From assembly GCF_029867415.1 (NCBI RefSeq), contig NW_026706164.1, positions 1 to 64,000 on the forward strand: DNA of 64,000 bases, read 5' to 3'. This stretch comes from Vicia villosa. Its lineage: Eukaryota; Streptophyta; Magnoliopsida; Fabales; Fabaceae. The translations under genes and the position numbers were made by a program. The notes beneath the pieces are model-generated. The model saw nothing but the letters and a program-made list of their open reading frames with translations, did no database searches and had not been told where the DNA came from. Each line of letters begins with the position of its first letter. Position 1 is the first letter of the stretch. Shown here piece by piece: positions 23,343 through 37,270 of this stretch.

Positions 23343-25102
23343 ATCTTATCCGTGACGAGTTACAGCGGTGACATTGCCTACACGGCGTCACGGCCCCGTC
23401 ATCATCTACACGCAATATGGTTATCACAAGTGCGACACGCCTAAATGACTGTACAAGCCCAACCTGGTAGGAGCCTAACGGTGTATCCTACATGGCACCA
23501 TTAGAGGTGAGTTATCCAAGTGATATCGCCTAATTGGCATCACAACTCCACCATACCAAGCACGCCAGGTGTATTCTCCAGGTGAGACACGCCATAAAGA
23601 CTCTCACAAGCACACTCGCAATGGTAGCTCAGGTGTGTTAATCATACCAAGAACGCCAGGTGTATTCTCCAGGTGAGACACGCCATAAAAGACTCTCACA
23701 GGCACACTCGCAATGGTATTATCGGAAACTAGTCCATACACAATGGTGCCTTACCACCTAGTATTGGCCCACTTCGATTCTAGCATACCACACGCATAAC
23801 AAGCGTCAATCACACAATATAATCAATGCCGATCGTTTAACCAAAACAACGGTGTCAACAGGATTTTCATGCATAAAACATAATGGCATAACATTCTCAA
23901 TTATGGATATCACATTCATATTAAGCAATAGATAATCTATGCCATGCATAACATAAGAATTGTTAATCAATTGGTAAAAACATAAGTTCTTATACTAATT
24001 CAGTGTTTCACTAAGTGGGGTTCCAATATTATTAAATCAAACATTCTGGTTTGGGGACCTATTTCATTAGATAGTACATGTTACTAGCTTTCCAACGATA
24101 TAAAGTTTACGCGAAACGGACTCACGACGCAAAAGTTATGAATTTCCGAAGTTGTGAAAAAATCTGCCCAACAGTGATGTAACCGGTTACATGAATCATG
24201 TAACGGGTTACATGACCCAAAAACTGCGTTTTTCACCCTTTTTCACACATGTAACCGGTTACATCAACCATGTAACAGGTTACATCGTCGACAAACCCAA
24301 AAATTCTGCATTTTAAGAGTTCTAAACCAGACCCAAATCCCTCTAATTGATTCCCAGCATCATTCATATAATCCCAACGAAAATCAAACATGCAACAATG
24401 ATCCAAGGTACATATCATACTCATAAAACATAATCTTGTCATTAAATCAAGCATGCATCACATTAGCTCAATCTAAACCCTTGACATGCAAATTTCCCCA
24501 CATTTCTACCCAAAGTCTCTAACTAAGGACTCTCCTAGCATCAATGGAGCTTTGGATGATGAACATGCTCCAATTGAGCTCCTAACTTGGCCAAAACTCC
24601 AACTCCAAACTCATCAAACCCGTATTCCACTTTAAACCTATTTTCAGCATCAATCACCTATCTTAAAACTCGTTTATCTCTCTCATAAACTAGCTATGAG
24701 TGCGAAATTTATATGCAAACTGAAGTGAATTTTGTTTAGAATCCAAAGCTTCGAGAATTACCTGAATCGAAGGTGTGAGCAGAAAGTTATGGTATGTTTT
24801 GTGGGAGCTGTTCCATAGTTGCGAAAATGAGAGCTTGACATGAGAAACTTGAATTTTTTTCCTTTCTCTCTCCCTATTCCACTCATAAAAATGTGATCTG
24901 TGCTATTATCCACCAAACATGGCCTTAGGTTCACATGCATATTATTTTTAATGACCAAAATGCCCTTCAACTAAATGAGATTTACCACTATGCCATTTGG
25001 TTAGGTTCTAACCAATCCACTTACTTCTCTTAATTCATAGCTTCTCCTTAGCACTTCACAATTTTATGTATAATCATGCTTAGACTAATATGGGGTATTA
25101 CG
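23343..25102 (-). repeat. LARD-1 3' LTR, truncated
   Basis: This is homologous to 29366-31045 plus 38819-38896 of the 5' LTR. It starts at 25102 on the minus strand with CGTAATACCCC, where the partner has TGTAATACCCC, so the terminal T is mutated. The other end, about 630 bp with the expected TG...CA terminus, was deleted where it meets the LINE. A 91-bp tandem duplication lies at about 23554-23735 (also in the 5' LTR, near 29575-29757). The paired palindrome cluster is at 24177-24285. Confidence 0.88.
24177..24285. promoter_or_regulatory. Paired palindrome cluster in LARD-1 LTR
   Basis: Four 16-bp sites start at 24177, 24198, 24249 and 24270. The first and third are the perfect palindrome ATGTAACCGGTTACAT. 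The second and fourth each differ by one central base (GGG, CAG). Start spacings are 21, 51 and 21 bp. The cluster lies about 820-925 bp from the LTR start. The 5' LTR repeats it at 30200-30308 with the same spacing. Confidence 0.65.
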
Positions 25103-25115
25103 TTCTCCCCGCTTA
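25103..25115 (-). other. LARD-1 polypurine tract
   Basis: On the minus strand this reads TAAGCGGGGAGAA, adjoining the 3' LTR. It is one or two changes from the AAGGGGGGGAGAA of LARD-2 (45555-45567). Confidence 0.7.
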
Positions 25116-28100
25116 ATTAGAATTCGCCCTCGAATTCCTTTCAATCACCGCGAAAATAGTCTCTTCATAACTCTCCCATCAAGGGGAAGAATGTTCCTTA
25201 CACTTCTCATTTAGATAACCTTACGACTCTACTTGAGGATCATTCCATACGAAGAAACATAATCTTCCAAAACACTTGTGTCCCACTGTTCCTGATCGAA
25301 AACCTTAATCCTTACACAACATATCATTCTAGATACTTCACCCTGATGTACTTAAAGGTCATTCCAAGGTCCTATACCTTCACTGCCCTATACTAGACTT
25401 CCAGGACTTCAGAAACCATAATAATGCACTCATGTTGGACATCTTCCGTTCAAACTCTGTTGTGCTCACCTTTGTTCAACACACATTATTGATTCACTCA
25501 GGCTCCTTGAATTACTTCCCATTCAAGAATTCCCTTTTACAAAGACACATCAATTTCCTATCCACAATAATCCATACAGTGTCGTTAGGTGATCGCCAAT
25601 TTCCTTGGCCTTAACTTCCGATTTCCAAAGTGTTAGGATGGTTGTCCTAAGTTTACCTTTACTTATACAATTGAATCTCCTTACTTTAGCCCTTACTCCA
25701 ATTTAGACATAACAATTGTCACCGTAAACCACGAAGGTGTAATCACCTTGCAACTGTAGCCTTGAAATTCGACAGCTTCACACAAGATTTTACTGATGAG
25801 AGGTGAAATTCAACAACTGACCTGCAACCAATGTCCAAGTCTTCCTGCACGGTCATAGTACACAAGACATAACCACAAAGAACTTGCGCCAACTGAAAGT
25901 TCTCACTAGTCTTCAGCATTTCGGCGGTCACGATACTATGTCCAACCCTTGTGACTTACAAGCTCAACTGTTGATCTACAAACATCGATCAACATGCCAT
26001 CCAAAAAATGTATTCTCAAGCTGGCCCATTGACAACACCTCTCGAGTTTATGGTGATCCTTGAGAGACTGGAATGAACGAAATGTTGCTTCGACAATTTC
26101 CCTTAGGAAGATACTTTCATCCCAATATAAAATCCTACAAATAGTCCGTTCATTCCTCCCTCAGACTTATCTGATTCTTCCTTGATCCGTTGCGCTACTC
26201 TGATTCCAACAAGTCACACACCTTGAAATCCTCTGAGTCACGTTATATCCATAATTCACTTAGTTTCATTACTTTACCAAGCTTACCCAATCCTTAAATA
26301 ACAAAGGTTCCTTCTGGGAAATTTGTGCCATCAAGATACGTTTTAGAGCCTTAGACACCCTCAACAAGGACTACTTCTCGAGTCTGAGAAATTTCCAAAA
26401 TTTAGGTCACTAGTGATTCCATCAATCCGAACTAGGTCCACTGAACACAAGTTGGTTCCACGTTTCGGTTCCATAACATTGAAAGCCAAATACTCACTGA
26501 CTTAGAAATTCGTCTATCGCCATCGATTCCCACAGCGCATAACTATTATGTTTGCCCGTCCAACAAGTCTTGTTACTTAACCAATATAACGAACCCTTCA
26601 TAACGTATTGCAACTCATGATAACTCTAGCAGTTTAACACAACTTCTACCCAACCATACACCTTCATTCTCTTAGCGTAGTATCACCTCTGATAACTCGT
26701 GCGACTTACTGATATAACAATCCTCCCATAGCCACACTCCATTCACACGGTCATCTAATGTTTGTTCCACCTCTGAATCAGACACTAAACTGACTTCCTC
26801 GGTGGCTGCATCCTTCATTGCAGTGCTTCCAACGGTCGGAGTGTAGCCACAATTCAAGAAATTGCACTTTGTATTTCGAACATCTCTCTTATAGACTCCT
26901 CAGCAGTTCTCAAACCAAAATGTCTATGCTTTACCAAGATTGACATTTCTTCACTCAGAGTATCTACAAACACTCTACCAAATACGTCACACATCAAACT
27001 AGTCCAAGATACAATTTGCATATTCCATCACCGTTCGCCAATGGTACATGATAGCCACTCACCATGCTGACCAGGATATCATGACCTCACATGAGTCTCA
27101 CTCTAGACACTCATGCAAAATTGCCAACTTAACACTTCATGAAACGAGAATGTCTGCAAGGTATAATCTGACTCTAACTTACGCGAGCACGATCGTTCAG
27201 AGTCTCTCTAAGCATAGTATCGGATCTTGATCCGTCCCACCATCGCCTGTCTAGTTATTCCTCCACTATCAAGCGCGACATATGGATCCTTATCCCACAT
27301 ACCTTACGAGAGTCTGGATTTGTGTCTCACGAGTGCCAAATCAGAATTCTACCTTGAGTTTCAGATCACTTTTGTCCCACACATGTCGGAAAAAGGATGA
27401 CTCACACATCTTGTGCATGATAGCGATACTGTGGCATTATACCCGTCTGGTAGTACCAACATGGTGGTCCAACTCCAAGGCCATGTATCCAGGTAACCTA
27501 CCTCAGTGGCGTATAATGATCCCCATGCGTATCCTATAGTCGCAACCGACAAGTGTCTGAACAGGCCTCCAATAGGCTCATCGTTCCTCAAGTCCTTCAA
27601 AACACGCTCCTCAGGATGCTAAAACCTGAGAGTGCTACACATCAAGGTTTACTTACTCAGAAGGCAATAAGCCAGACACGAAGAGTTAAGATCCCAGCTT
27701 GGATTGTTATGCTATGCGCGCACTCACTTGTCTCACGCATGCATAAAAGATTATAAGGATAATCCAGTTCGAATAGGAATAGTATATTTCCAAACAATCA
27801 ACACAATTGTGATCATCCCCCGGATACTTCGGATAGATGCTAGTTCTTACTCACCTGAACGCCCAACGCGAAGCGTAGTTCTATGGCTTCACGCGGAGTC
27901 AGATGAATCATAACTAGCAAGGAACTTAGGCTACTGCGTTTCACGCTTCTACATCATTTTGCCTTCTATCTAGCGTAGTTCTAGAACTTAAGCACAAAAT
28001 GATAAGAACGGAAATGCATGCCCTATCCCATCAATCAGGTATCCAAGATTCACCCAATCGTAAGTTACCAAATCCGCACCTTCCATCAACCTTTCACTAG

Positions 28101-28726
28101 GAAACCACTTTCGTCTAAGGGTACCTCAAGTTGAATCAGGATCTAAGATTCCGCTCATCCAATTACTGTCCGCACTTCCCAAGTTTATTCTGTCCTATCA
28201 GCTCATCAGTCACACCTAACACTAGCAGCATCATCGGTACTGAATCCTACCAATTCCCAGCTCAACACCTTCGGAGAATCTCACTTACAAGGCTCCTACT
28301 CAATACTATTTGGATTTCCCTTGCTATTACCAAGACTTAGAGAAAGTTTCACTTCGTCCAGTCAAAATCCTAGGGGTTCTAGATGTCTTGATCCACACCT
28401 TGACAGTTCGGGTATTACTTCTTTGCGTCAAACGCTCCTCTTAAGTCTGACAACTCCAACATTCCTTCTACTTACGTCATCCAATAAATCCAGCTTCCAT
28501 ATACAATTCACCACCCAACTAATTCTTGCTACCTGGGTTCACAACACTTACAGGTTACGAGTCCTCGTGGCGGCTCTGCCGTAATTCTACTGTCTCACAC
28601 TCAGTCGATGAGTTGATCAAGTTCAAGAACTGAATGAGATATCAGTAAAATCAGGCTAGCAACGCACACATGTGAGGAGGAAAGGAATTGCTAGTGATAT
28701 CTCATGTCTCGGCCGAGAATCGACCA
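25116..28726 (-). other. LARD-1 internal region, non-coding
   Basis: These 3.6 kb lie between the polypurine tract and the primer site. They are riddled with stops on both strands. The sequence aligns along its length with 41945-45554 (LARD-2) and 59202-62237 (LARD-3). Two short frames recur in all three copies. One is at 27361-27600 on the minus strand (79 codons, containing YATEVGYLDTWP). The other is at 26672-26857 on the minus strand (61 codons, containing CGYTPTVGSTAMKDA, opening at a TTG). I recognise no domain in either. Conservation may simply reflect recent common origin. Confidence 0.7.
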
Positions 28727-28738
28727 GCTCTGATACCA
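28727..28738 (-). other. LARD-1 primer-binding site (initiator tRNA-Met)
   Basis: On the minus strand this reads TGGTATCAGAGC, the complement of the 3' end of plant initiator tRNA-Met. It lies two bases inside the 5' LTR boundary at 28741. Confidence 0.85.
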
Positions 28739-30199
28739 ACTGTAACACCCCATACATAACTGACTAGTATATTATGCATGAAACGTTAAAATTGATATTG
28801 AGTACATACACAAGTCAAGGTACAATATTTGATCCATATAAAATATAACATGAAATTCTACTAAGTAGCACAATACATGAGTCTTCAATGGATCTTGCAC
28901 AGCGGAATGTCAAAACCAATGAGGTCTTCGAGCCAACACCACTTCAAGCCATCAATCCGAACTTGCTATCTATCAAAAGCTACTAAACTGCACCTAAAAA
29001 AAATAAGTTGATTGGGTGAGATTACTAAATCTCAGTGAGTCCTCCTATCCTATGGGTCCACTCGGTTCTACAGGGTACATGTATCAACAAAACTGAATCC
29101 ACCATTGATCCGGGGTTTATCCTCACATCCGGTACAAGTACGGAGCAAACACATGAGTCGTCCACCATAGGAGTCATCGTATCACAAGTACACAGATAGT
29201 ACAACAAACACGTATGCAGACCCGTACCCATGTACGGGGAATCCAGAAGTGGTAACAACCAACTACCAAGGCTGCACACACACCCTCGGTGAGTCACCAA
29301 GTACCTGTCGTCAAGAAGACTCGCACAAGACCATCGCCAAATGAAAAGGACAAATCCTACATGGAATCTTATCCGTGACGAGTTACAGCGGTGACATTGC
29401 CTACACGGCGTCACGGCCCCGTCATCATCTACACGCAATATGGTTATCACAAGTGCGGCACGCCTAAATGACTGTACAAGCCCAACCGGGTAGGAGCCTA
29501 ACGGTGTAGCCTACATGGCACCATTAGAGGTGAGTTATCCAAGTGATATCGCCTAATTGGCATCACAACTCAACCAGACCAAGCACGCCAGGTGTATTCT
29601 CCAGGTGAGACACGCCATAAAGACTCTCACAAGCACACTCGCAATGGTAGCTCAGGTGTGTTAATCATACCAAGAACGCCAGGTGTATTCTCCAGGTGAG
29701 ACACGCCATGAAAGACTCTCACAGGCACACTCGCAATGGTATTATCGGAAACTAGTCCATACACAATGGTGCCTTACCACCTAGTATTGGCCCACTTCGA
29801 TTCTAGCATACCACACGTATAACAAGCGTCAATCACACAATACAATCAATGCCGATCGTTTAACCAAAACAACGGTGTCAACAGGATTTTCATGCATAAA
29901 ACATAATGACATAACATTCTCAATTATGGATATCACATTCATAATAAGCAATAGGTAATTTATGCCATGCATAACATAAAAATTGTTAATCAATTGGTAA
30001 AAACATAAGTTCTTATACTAATTCAGTGGTTCACTAAGTGGGGTTCCAATATTATTAAATCAAACATTCTGGTTTGGGAACCTATTTCATTAGATATTAC
30101 ATGTTACTAGCTTTACAACGATATAAAGTTTGCGCGAAACGGACTCACGACGCAAAAGTTATGAATTTCTGAAGTTGTGATAAAATCTGCCCAACAGTG

Positions 30200-30308
30200 A
30201 TGTAACCGGTTACATGAATCATGTAACGGGTTACATGACCCAAAAACTGCGTTTTTCACCCTTTTTCACACATGTAACCGGTTACATCAACCATGTAACA
30301 AGTTACAT
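30200..30308. promoter_or_regulatory. Paired palindrome cluster in LARD-1 5' LTR
   Basis: Four sites of the ATGTAACCGGTTACAT type start at 30200, 30221, 30272 and 30293 (spacings 21, 51, 21). The fourth has drifted to ATGTAACAAGTTACAT. The spacing is preserved although the two LTRs differ at many other positions. Confidence 0.65.
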
Positions 30309-31048
30309 CGCTGACAGACCCAAAATTTTTGCATTTTAAGAGTTCTAAACCAGACCCAAATCCCTCTAATTGATTTCCAGCATCATTCATATAATCCCAA
30401 CGAAAATCAAACATGCAACAATGATCCAAGGTACATATCATACTCATAAAACATAATCTTATCATTAAATCAAGCATGCATCACATTAGCTCAATCTAAA
30501 CCCTTGACATGCAAATTTCCCCATATTTTTACCCAAAGTCTCTAACTAAGGACTCACCTAGCATCAATGGAGCTTTGAATGATGAACATGCTGCAATTGA
30601 GCTCCTAACTTGGCCAAAACTCCAACTCCAAATTCATCAAACCCGTATTCCACTTTAAACCTATTTTCAACATCAATCACCAATCTTAAAACTCGTTTAT
30701 CTCCATCAATAAACCAGCTATGAGTGCGAAATTTATATGCAAACTGAAGAGAATTTCGTTTAGAATCCAAAGCTTCGAGAATTACCTGAATCGGAGGTGT
30801 GAGCAGAAAGTTATGGTATCTTTTGTGGGATTTGTTCCATAGTTGCGAAAATGAGAGCTTGACATGAGAAACTTGAATTTTTTTTCCTTTCTCTCTCCCT
30901 ATTCCACTCATAAAAATGTGATTTGTGCTATTATCCACCAAACATGGCCTTAGATTCACATGCATATTGTTTTTAATGACCAAAATGCCCTTCAACTAAA
31001 TGAGATTTACCACTATGCCATTTGGTTAGGTTCTAACCAATCCACTTA

Positions 31049-31290
31049 CACTACTAGAAATTTGGCCTACGGCCACGCTAAAATTGTCCACAGCTCAGAA
31101 ACTGTGGCCACATATATGATTTGGCCATGGTTATCAAAGCGTAGACGTATGTTATAGAATATTGAATCCGGAGTGTAAAACTGTGGCCTGTACTTCAATT
31201 GCCACGGTTATATAACGGTAGATATTTTAAGCCGCAACTAAAAAACCGAGGCCTATAATTTTCAGTTCAAACTGTGGCCAAAACCCCAAA
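31049..31290. repeat. CACTA left terminus and subterminal repeats
   Basis: The terminal repeat is followed by several copies of a motif around ACTGTGGCC / GCCACGGTT in both orientations (for example near 31101, 31180, 31203 and 31270). In En/Spm elements such subterminal repeats are bound by the TnpA-type protein. Confidence 0.75.
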
Positions 31291-33962
31291 AAAAAACCCT
31301 CCAAAAGTTCCCTCCTTTTTTTTTAGTTTCCCTCTATCTTTTAATATTTTCTTTTCTATTTTTTTTAATTAAAAAAAAGAAAAAAAATGAAAGAACAAAA
31401 ACACCACATGAACAAAAACACGCACACAGGTTAGTCTCCATCTCCCAAAACAATCTGAAAACTCCATCTCCCAAAACAATCTGAAAACTCCATCTCCATC
31501 TCGCTGCGCCGCTGCGCCGCTGCTGCCACCTCCATCGCTTACAGGTTAGTCTCTTCTCTACTTCACCTTCATCTCAGCCTTCATCTCTGCTTCACCTTCA
31601 TCTCACTAACCTCAATCATCTCACAAACCCTAACCCTCTTCATCTCACGAACCCTAACTCTCTTCATCTCACGAACCCTAACCCTCTTCATCTGACGAAC
31701 CCTAACTCTCTTCATCTCACGAACCCTAATATATATTTTGTTTTGCAGTTGAGGTACCAAAGCTTCTGGAGGCTTCCTCTATTCATCTGCGTACGATTAT
31801 CTGGGTACGATTCTCTTCTCTGTTCGTGTTCCTCATCTTCCCTCGTCTCCTCTGATTTTGTTTTGACCTAATATATATTTTGTTTTGCATGTGAGGTACC
31901 AAAGCTTCTGGAGGCTAATACGGTAGGGTTTATTTTTGACCTAATCTATGTCTAAACAAATTCTACTACTGATGTTTGGATAGTGTGATTTGATGCATGT
32001 TTTGTTTTGACCTAATCTACTGAGGGCTTCATTTTGACCTAATCTCTGCATTGTTATATCTGTTGTTATTATTTATGTTAGATTTTGTTATGGTGATTTG
32101 AAACTGAGAGAGGCACTGAGTTTAGGTTAGATTTTGTTATGGTGATTTAGGTTAGATTTTGTTAGGCTTGAAAACTGATCTGGAATTTAGGTTGAGAAAG
32201 TATGTTAGATTCAAGTAAACTGCTATTTCCGTTATTTGACTGTTAGTATTGTTAAATCTAAAATTGATTTTCTGTTTGGGACGAAATCAGAATGCTAGTT
32301 ATGCTTAATATCATGAATTGAATTGAATTGAATTGAATTTCTTGTGATTATTGAAGAATATCTGTTATTATGATATGTGTATGTGTATGATAATTTATGA
32401 ATTTTACTCTGAGGATCCATTATGCTGCAATATACTATAGATTATTCATTTGAAGGAAGTTTGTAATTATGTATTTTTTGTTTGTTTGTTTAGGGGAGGA
32501 ATATTCTTGAAACAGATCATCCAGAAGGTCTTTTTGGCACTAAGGTCAGTGTTCTAACTTGTTTCTGAGCTCACTTAGATTTGTGTTTGCTGCTGCTTTC
32601 CTCTGTGTTGGATTAGATCTTGCTAGAGTTGATTTTGACATGTACTTTGTAGCGGAATGATTTGTGTTTGATGACCTTTAAGTAGAAAAGTGATTTTTTG
32701 GCAAAACTAATCTTGCTAGAATGATATAACTGATTCTTGGCTTGGGATTTGGGACTAACTAGTAACTACTTTCAATCCACAATACATAATTTTAGGATTC
32801 AATGTTAAAACTGATTGTATGTTTTAGTGACTTGATTTGATGAACTGATGTGCCACTACTATTGTGGCTGTTGTTCATACTACTACTTAGTAGTTTGTTT
32901 TCTTAAATTTTCTTGCATCAACTTATATTGGGTCCTATTAATGTTCGTGCATCTCGTAAGGAAGTGTCGCTTATGTTGTAATTAGTTGTTGTTTTTCTTT
33001 GGCGTAGAACAGTTCAATTATTGAAATGTCTACTTTAAGTTTCGGTATCTGATATATATAGTCTGTGCTATTGTATGTACACTTCTTGCGCTCTTAAGTG
33101 GCCATTCAGTTTACATACTTTAAGTTTCTATCAGTATGTAAACTAAAAATCATGAAGCTGTGGAAGTTTCTTATGCATATTTAGTGAATGTAGCAGAAAG
33201 AGAAAGAAAATATTATAAAAAACATGAAATCCTCCTTCTGGTATTTGAGACCAGGTATTCTCAGTCATGATATCGCTTTTGACTGCAGATTGAATTTGTG
33301 TGTAACTGCTACTGAAGATTACTTAAAAGGCAGCATTTGTTTGTTTCAAACACAGGGCTATTGATTTTATAAATCTGTTATGAATTTGTGTGACTCTGTT
33401 ATGAATTTTATAAATCTAATTTTGTGTATTATTAAGTTGCGTAGCATAGCTGCAGTGTGGTTATTGATTCCTTTTTGTTATTGATACAGCTCAATTCCCT
33501 CAAAGGAGACGAAGGAAAGCGACAACTCCATTTTATTTGTGTGTGACTCCATTTCTCTGTTTTAAGGTAACAATTTGTGTTCTTTTAGGCTTCACCACAT
33601 AAATTTTAATACGTGGTAGTATATCTCATGGAATGTTTTAATTTATATGTATATGATTATATAATGCCGTTGTCGTCTAAAAATGAATTTTATAAATCAG
33701 TAATCATGTTAGTGCTTTTCTTACCTAATTAGTTGTATGTTAGGTATACAATGTATATACAATAATTATTGCAAAGATTCTGTCCCTGGCTTGTGTAGTT
33801 TAATTCCATTTATATACAATAATTCTGTCCCTGTCATTTTTTGGTTGCTCAACACATGTTTTGGTACTGTTAGTGCATTTTTTTGTATGAATTCAGTTTT
33901 GAATGTGTTATGTGTTTTGAATGTGTTATGTGTTGTGTTTCAAATATATAGATTATCAAGTG
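31291..33962 (+). promoter_or_regulatory. CACTA 5' non-coding region (promoter, probable 5' UTR with introns)
   Basis: I see no protein-coding frame here. It holds a duplicated CTCCATCTCCCAAAACAATC block (31436-31485), about four copies of a 24-bp repeat containing CGAACCCTAAC and CTTCATCTCA (about 31625-31735), and two copies of a roughly 45-bp segment containing GGTACCAAAGCTTCTGGAGG (about 31750 and 31895). AAACCCTAA near 31624 matches the plant telo-box. A pyrimidine-rich stretch ending TATATAG at 33951, 11 bp before the transposase ATG, could be a splice acceptor of a 5' UTR intron. Confidence 0.45.
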
Positions 33963-36900
33963 ATGGACAAAGAGTGGACTAAATTACCGTGGTTTAGTCA
34001 AGAGTACATCAACGGTGTTACTCGATTTTTAGACTTTGCCTTCACTAATGGAAGACCTCAAGGAGGTGAACTTCTATGCCCTTGTGCTAAGTGTAAAAAT
34101 ATATATTGGAAAACAAGGGATATTATTAGGGATCACCTAATAGCCAAAGGTTTTCTAGACGGTTATGACGTTTGGTTGCACCATGGGGAGAAACTACAAA
34201 GGTCTATGGAAATTGGTGATGGGATGGAAGATCAAGAGGGATCACATGATGACATTCCTGGCTTATTGCATGACATATATGGAGATAGGGCAGAAGTACA
34301 CGGAGTTCATGAAGGTCCCAATGACGAGGCTAGAACGTTTTACAATTTGATTAAAGAGGCGGAACAAGAACTGTACCCTGGATGCAAAGACTTCTCTTCG
34401 TTATCATTCACGATTCGACTCTACTTGTTGAAATGTCTCCACGGCTGGAGCAATACGTCATTCACTGCCCTATTAGAATTATTGAAAGAAGCAATGCCTG
34501 ATTTGAACATACCGGAATCATTTTACAAGACAAAAGCCATGATAAGTGGTTTAGGCCTTGATTATAAGAAGATAGATGCATGCCCAAACGATTGCATGCT
34601 ATTTTGGAAGGAGCATGAAAAGGACATTTCTTGCACTATTTGTGAGGCTTCACGGTGGAAACAAAATGCTGCAACTGAAGGATGCGAGTCTGAGCAACCA
34701 AAAAATGACTGTAGAGTTCCTGCAAAAGTTTTGAGGCACTTTCCATTGATTCCTAGACTACAAAGGTTGTTCATGTGTTCAAAGACAGCTGAGTCAATGA
34801 GATGGCATGAAGAAGAGCGCTCAAAGGATGGAAAATTGAGGCATCCTGCTGATGGTAAACCGTGGAAGGACTTTGATGAGCTCCATCCAGATTTTTCTAG
34901 TGAGTCCCGCAATGTAAGACTTGGCTTAACGAGTGATGGGTTTAATCCATTTAGGACCATGAGCTTATCTCATAGTACATGGCCTGTCTTGATGATGGTA
35001 TACAACACACCACCTTGGCTGTCCATGAAACCTGAATATACAATGTTGTCATTGTTGATTCCTGGACCAAAATCTCCAGGCAACGATATCGATGTTTACC
35101 TCCAACCACTGATAGAGGAGCTAAAGGAGTTATGGGAATCCGGCATAGAGACATATGATTCTTCAATGAATCAAACTTTTCAAATGCGTGCAGCTCTTCT
35201 GTGGACAATTAGTGACTACCCTGCTTATGCTATGTTGTCGGGATGGAGCACCAAAGGAAAATTGGCGTGTGCCTGTTGTAAATCTAACACCAATTCGTTA
35301 TACCTCAAACACAGTCATAAGATGTGTTATATGGACCACCGTACCTTTTTACCAAGAACTCATTCTTGGAGAGACGATGTCAAATCATTTAACGGAGAAG
35401 AAGAACATAGGACTGCACCATCCATGTTAAACGGGGAAGAAATTCTTGAACTCTTAAAAGATTTCAATAATGAATTTGGGAAGAAAAAGAAGAAAGTTGA
35501 TGGCCCGTGGAAGAAGAGGTCAATTTTTTTTGAGTTGCCTTACTGGGCTCAAAATACATTGCGCCATAATTTAGATGTAATGCACATTGAAAAAAACATA
35601 TTTGATAGTATTGTTGGAACTCTTTTGGACATCCTGGGGAAGACAAAAGATCATATTAAAGCCCGTTATGATTTGCAAGAAATGGGAATTAGAGAAAGAC
35701 TTCATCCAAGGGAGATTGGTGGAGGACGTTCAGAGTTTGCGAAAGCATGTTTCTCAATGACTCCGCACGAGAATTCAATTTTTTGTGGAGTTATAAAGGC
35801 TGCCAAGTTACCAGATGGGACTGCATAAAATATTTCAAAATGTGTACAAGTTGGTGACAAAAAAATATCTGGTTACAAGAGCCATGATGCGCATTTCATG
35901 TTACACTATTTGTTGCAAATTGCAGTAAGAAGCACAATGCCCAAGGAGGTGGCAACCCCACTAATTCGTCTTGGTTCCTTTTTCCGCTCTCCATGTCAGA
36001 AAGTTATACAAGTGGAAGATTTAGATTACCTAGAAGATGAGATTGTAGAGATACTTTGTCAGTTGGAGATGATATTTCCTCCAAGTTTCTTTGACATAAT
36101 GGTTCACTTGCCTATTCACCTGGTAAATGAAGTTAGATTGGGTGGTCCTGTTCAATTTCGATGGATGTATCCCACCGAAAGATACTTGTGTAAACTTAAG
36201 AACTATGTCCGCAATAGAGCTTATCCTGAAGGTTCTATTGCCGAGGGGTATCTGGCTGAAGAAGCTATAACATTTTGCTCAAGGTATTTGCATAGCAATG
36301 TAGATACAAGGTTGAATAGGAGGAGTCGGAATTATGATGTTACCGATTCACTTGAAACAGATCCAGATGATTACTTTACAACTGCCGGTCGTCCTTTAGG
36401 GGGGCAGGCGAACCCTTTCATCTTGATGTGAAATCAAAGGATGATGCCCATCGATACATCTTATTCAATTGCAATGAAGTTCAAATTTACATCAGGTAGT
36501 ACAATAACTATTTGTCCTCCTATGTATTTATCTACTAATCCTAAGATTAGAGATATGTTAACATATAATTTGTTGACTTTTGTAGTGAGCATGATCAAAG
36601 TGTTAATTCAAACACTAACAAAAGGAAGTGGACCAAGGCCAAAAGTCAAAGTAAAGAATTTAGTGAATGGTTTAAAACTCGTGCCCAGAATGATGATGTG
36701 CCATTACAACTTGAAAAACTTTCTAGAGGTCCTAATTTTGTTGCAAAGAGGTATCCAGGTTACGTCATTAATGGATATAGGTTCCATACTAGGAAACGAG
36801 ATACAAATCGCAAAACTCAAAATTCTGGCGTAACTTTAGTTTCACTAAATTCAAGTTTCGGTAGCTCCAAGGATGGAAATCCTAGGACAGAACCCATCAC

Positions 36901-37270
36901 ATATTATGGAGCCATTGTTGATATAATTGAGTTATACTACTATGGAAATTTCAACTTTGTTTTGTTTAAGTGCCATTGGTTTGAGGTTGAAAAAGACAAA
37001 TACGGACTTACTTGTGTGCGTTTCAATAAGAAAATTTATCAGAATGATCCATTTGTGCTACCTTCTCAAGTTCATCAATGTTACTATGTCCAAGACCCTT
37101 TTGATCCAAACCGGCATTATGCTCTGCAAACAGTTCCACGAGATTTCTTTAACATTGCTGACCCGTCAAACTTACAAGATGAAAGTGGAGAAAATAGTGA
37201 TGGTGATGGTGAATTAAATTGGGTTAGGGAAGACATACCTGCAACAATAGCTGAAACACCTCATGAATGA
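33963..37270 (+). pseudogene. CACTA transposase (Tnp2/TNPD type), broken
   Basis: The transposase cuts and rejoins element ends in the nucleus. The ATG at 33963 opens a Transpos_assoc domain (residues 1-75, MDKEWTKLPWFSQEY with Cys-rich LCPCAKC). A Transposase_21 (Tnp2) core follows to residue 621. An in-frame TAA at 35826-35828 interrupts it. The same frame continues to 36428 through a DUF4218 region (FDIMVHLPIHLVNE, RWMYPTERYL). A frameshift between about 36399 and 36425 moves the frame before KDDAHRYILF. A 90-bp phase-2 intron (36496-36585, GT...AG) joins to a DUF4216 region (ITYYGAIVDIIELYY near 36895; VPRDFF near 37134). The frame stops at 37268, but an acidic tail (EAESDGEDFDYDD) continues in another frame past a tandem ATGA run. 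I see one nonsense codon and two frameshifts; otherwise the sequence is well preserved, so decay is recent. Confidence 0.9.
36496..36585 (+). other. Predicted intron in the CACTA transposase gene
   Basis: The donor is GTAGT at 36496 and the acceptor TTTTGTAG ends at 36585. Removing these 90 bp joins an exon ending in phase 2 to the next exon and gives the continuous reading YISEHDQS, in the frame that leads into DUF4216. Without splicing both frames stop nearby. Confidence 0.75.

Noticed and set aside
29025..29450. 141-codon minus-strand frame in the LARD-1 5' LTR
   Set aside because: It lies within LTR sequence, is not preserved as a single frame in the other LARDs, and shows no domain.
31625..31735. 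CCCTAA-containing repeats resembling telomere sequence
   Set aside because: The repeat period is about 24 bp with other sequence between, not uninterrupted TTTAGGG. A telo-box-type promoter repeat inside the CACTA is more likely.
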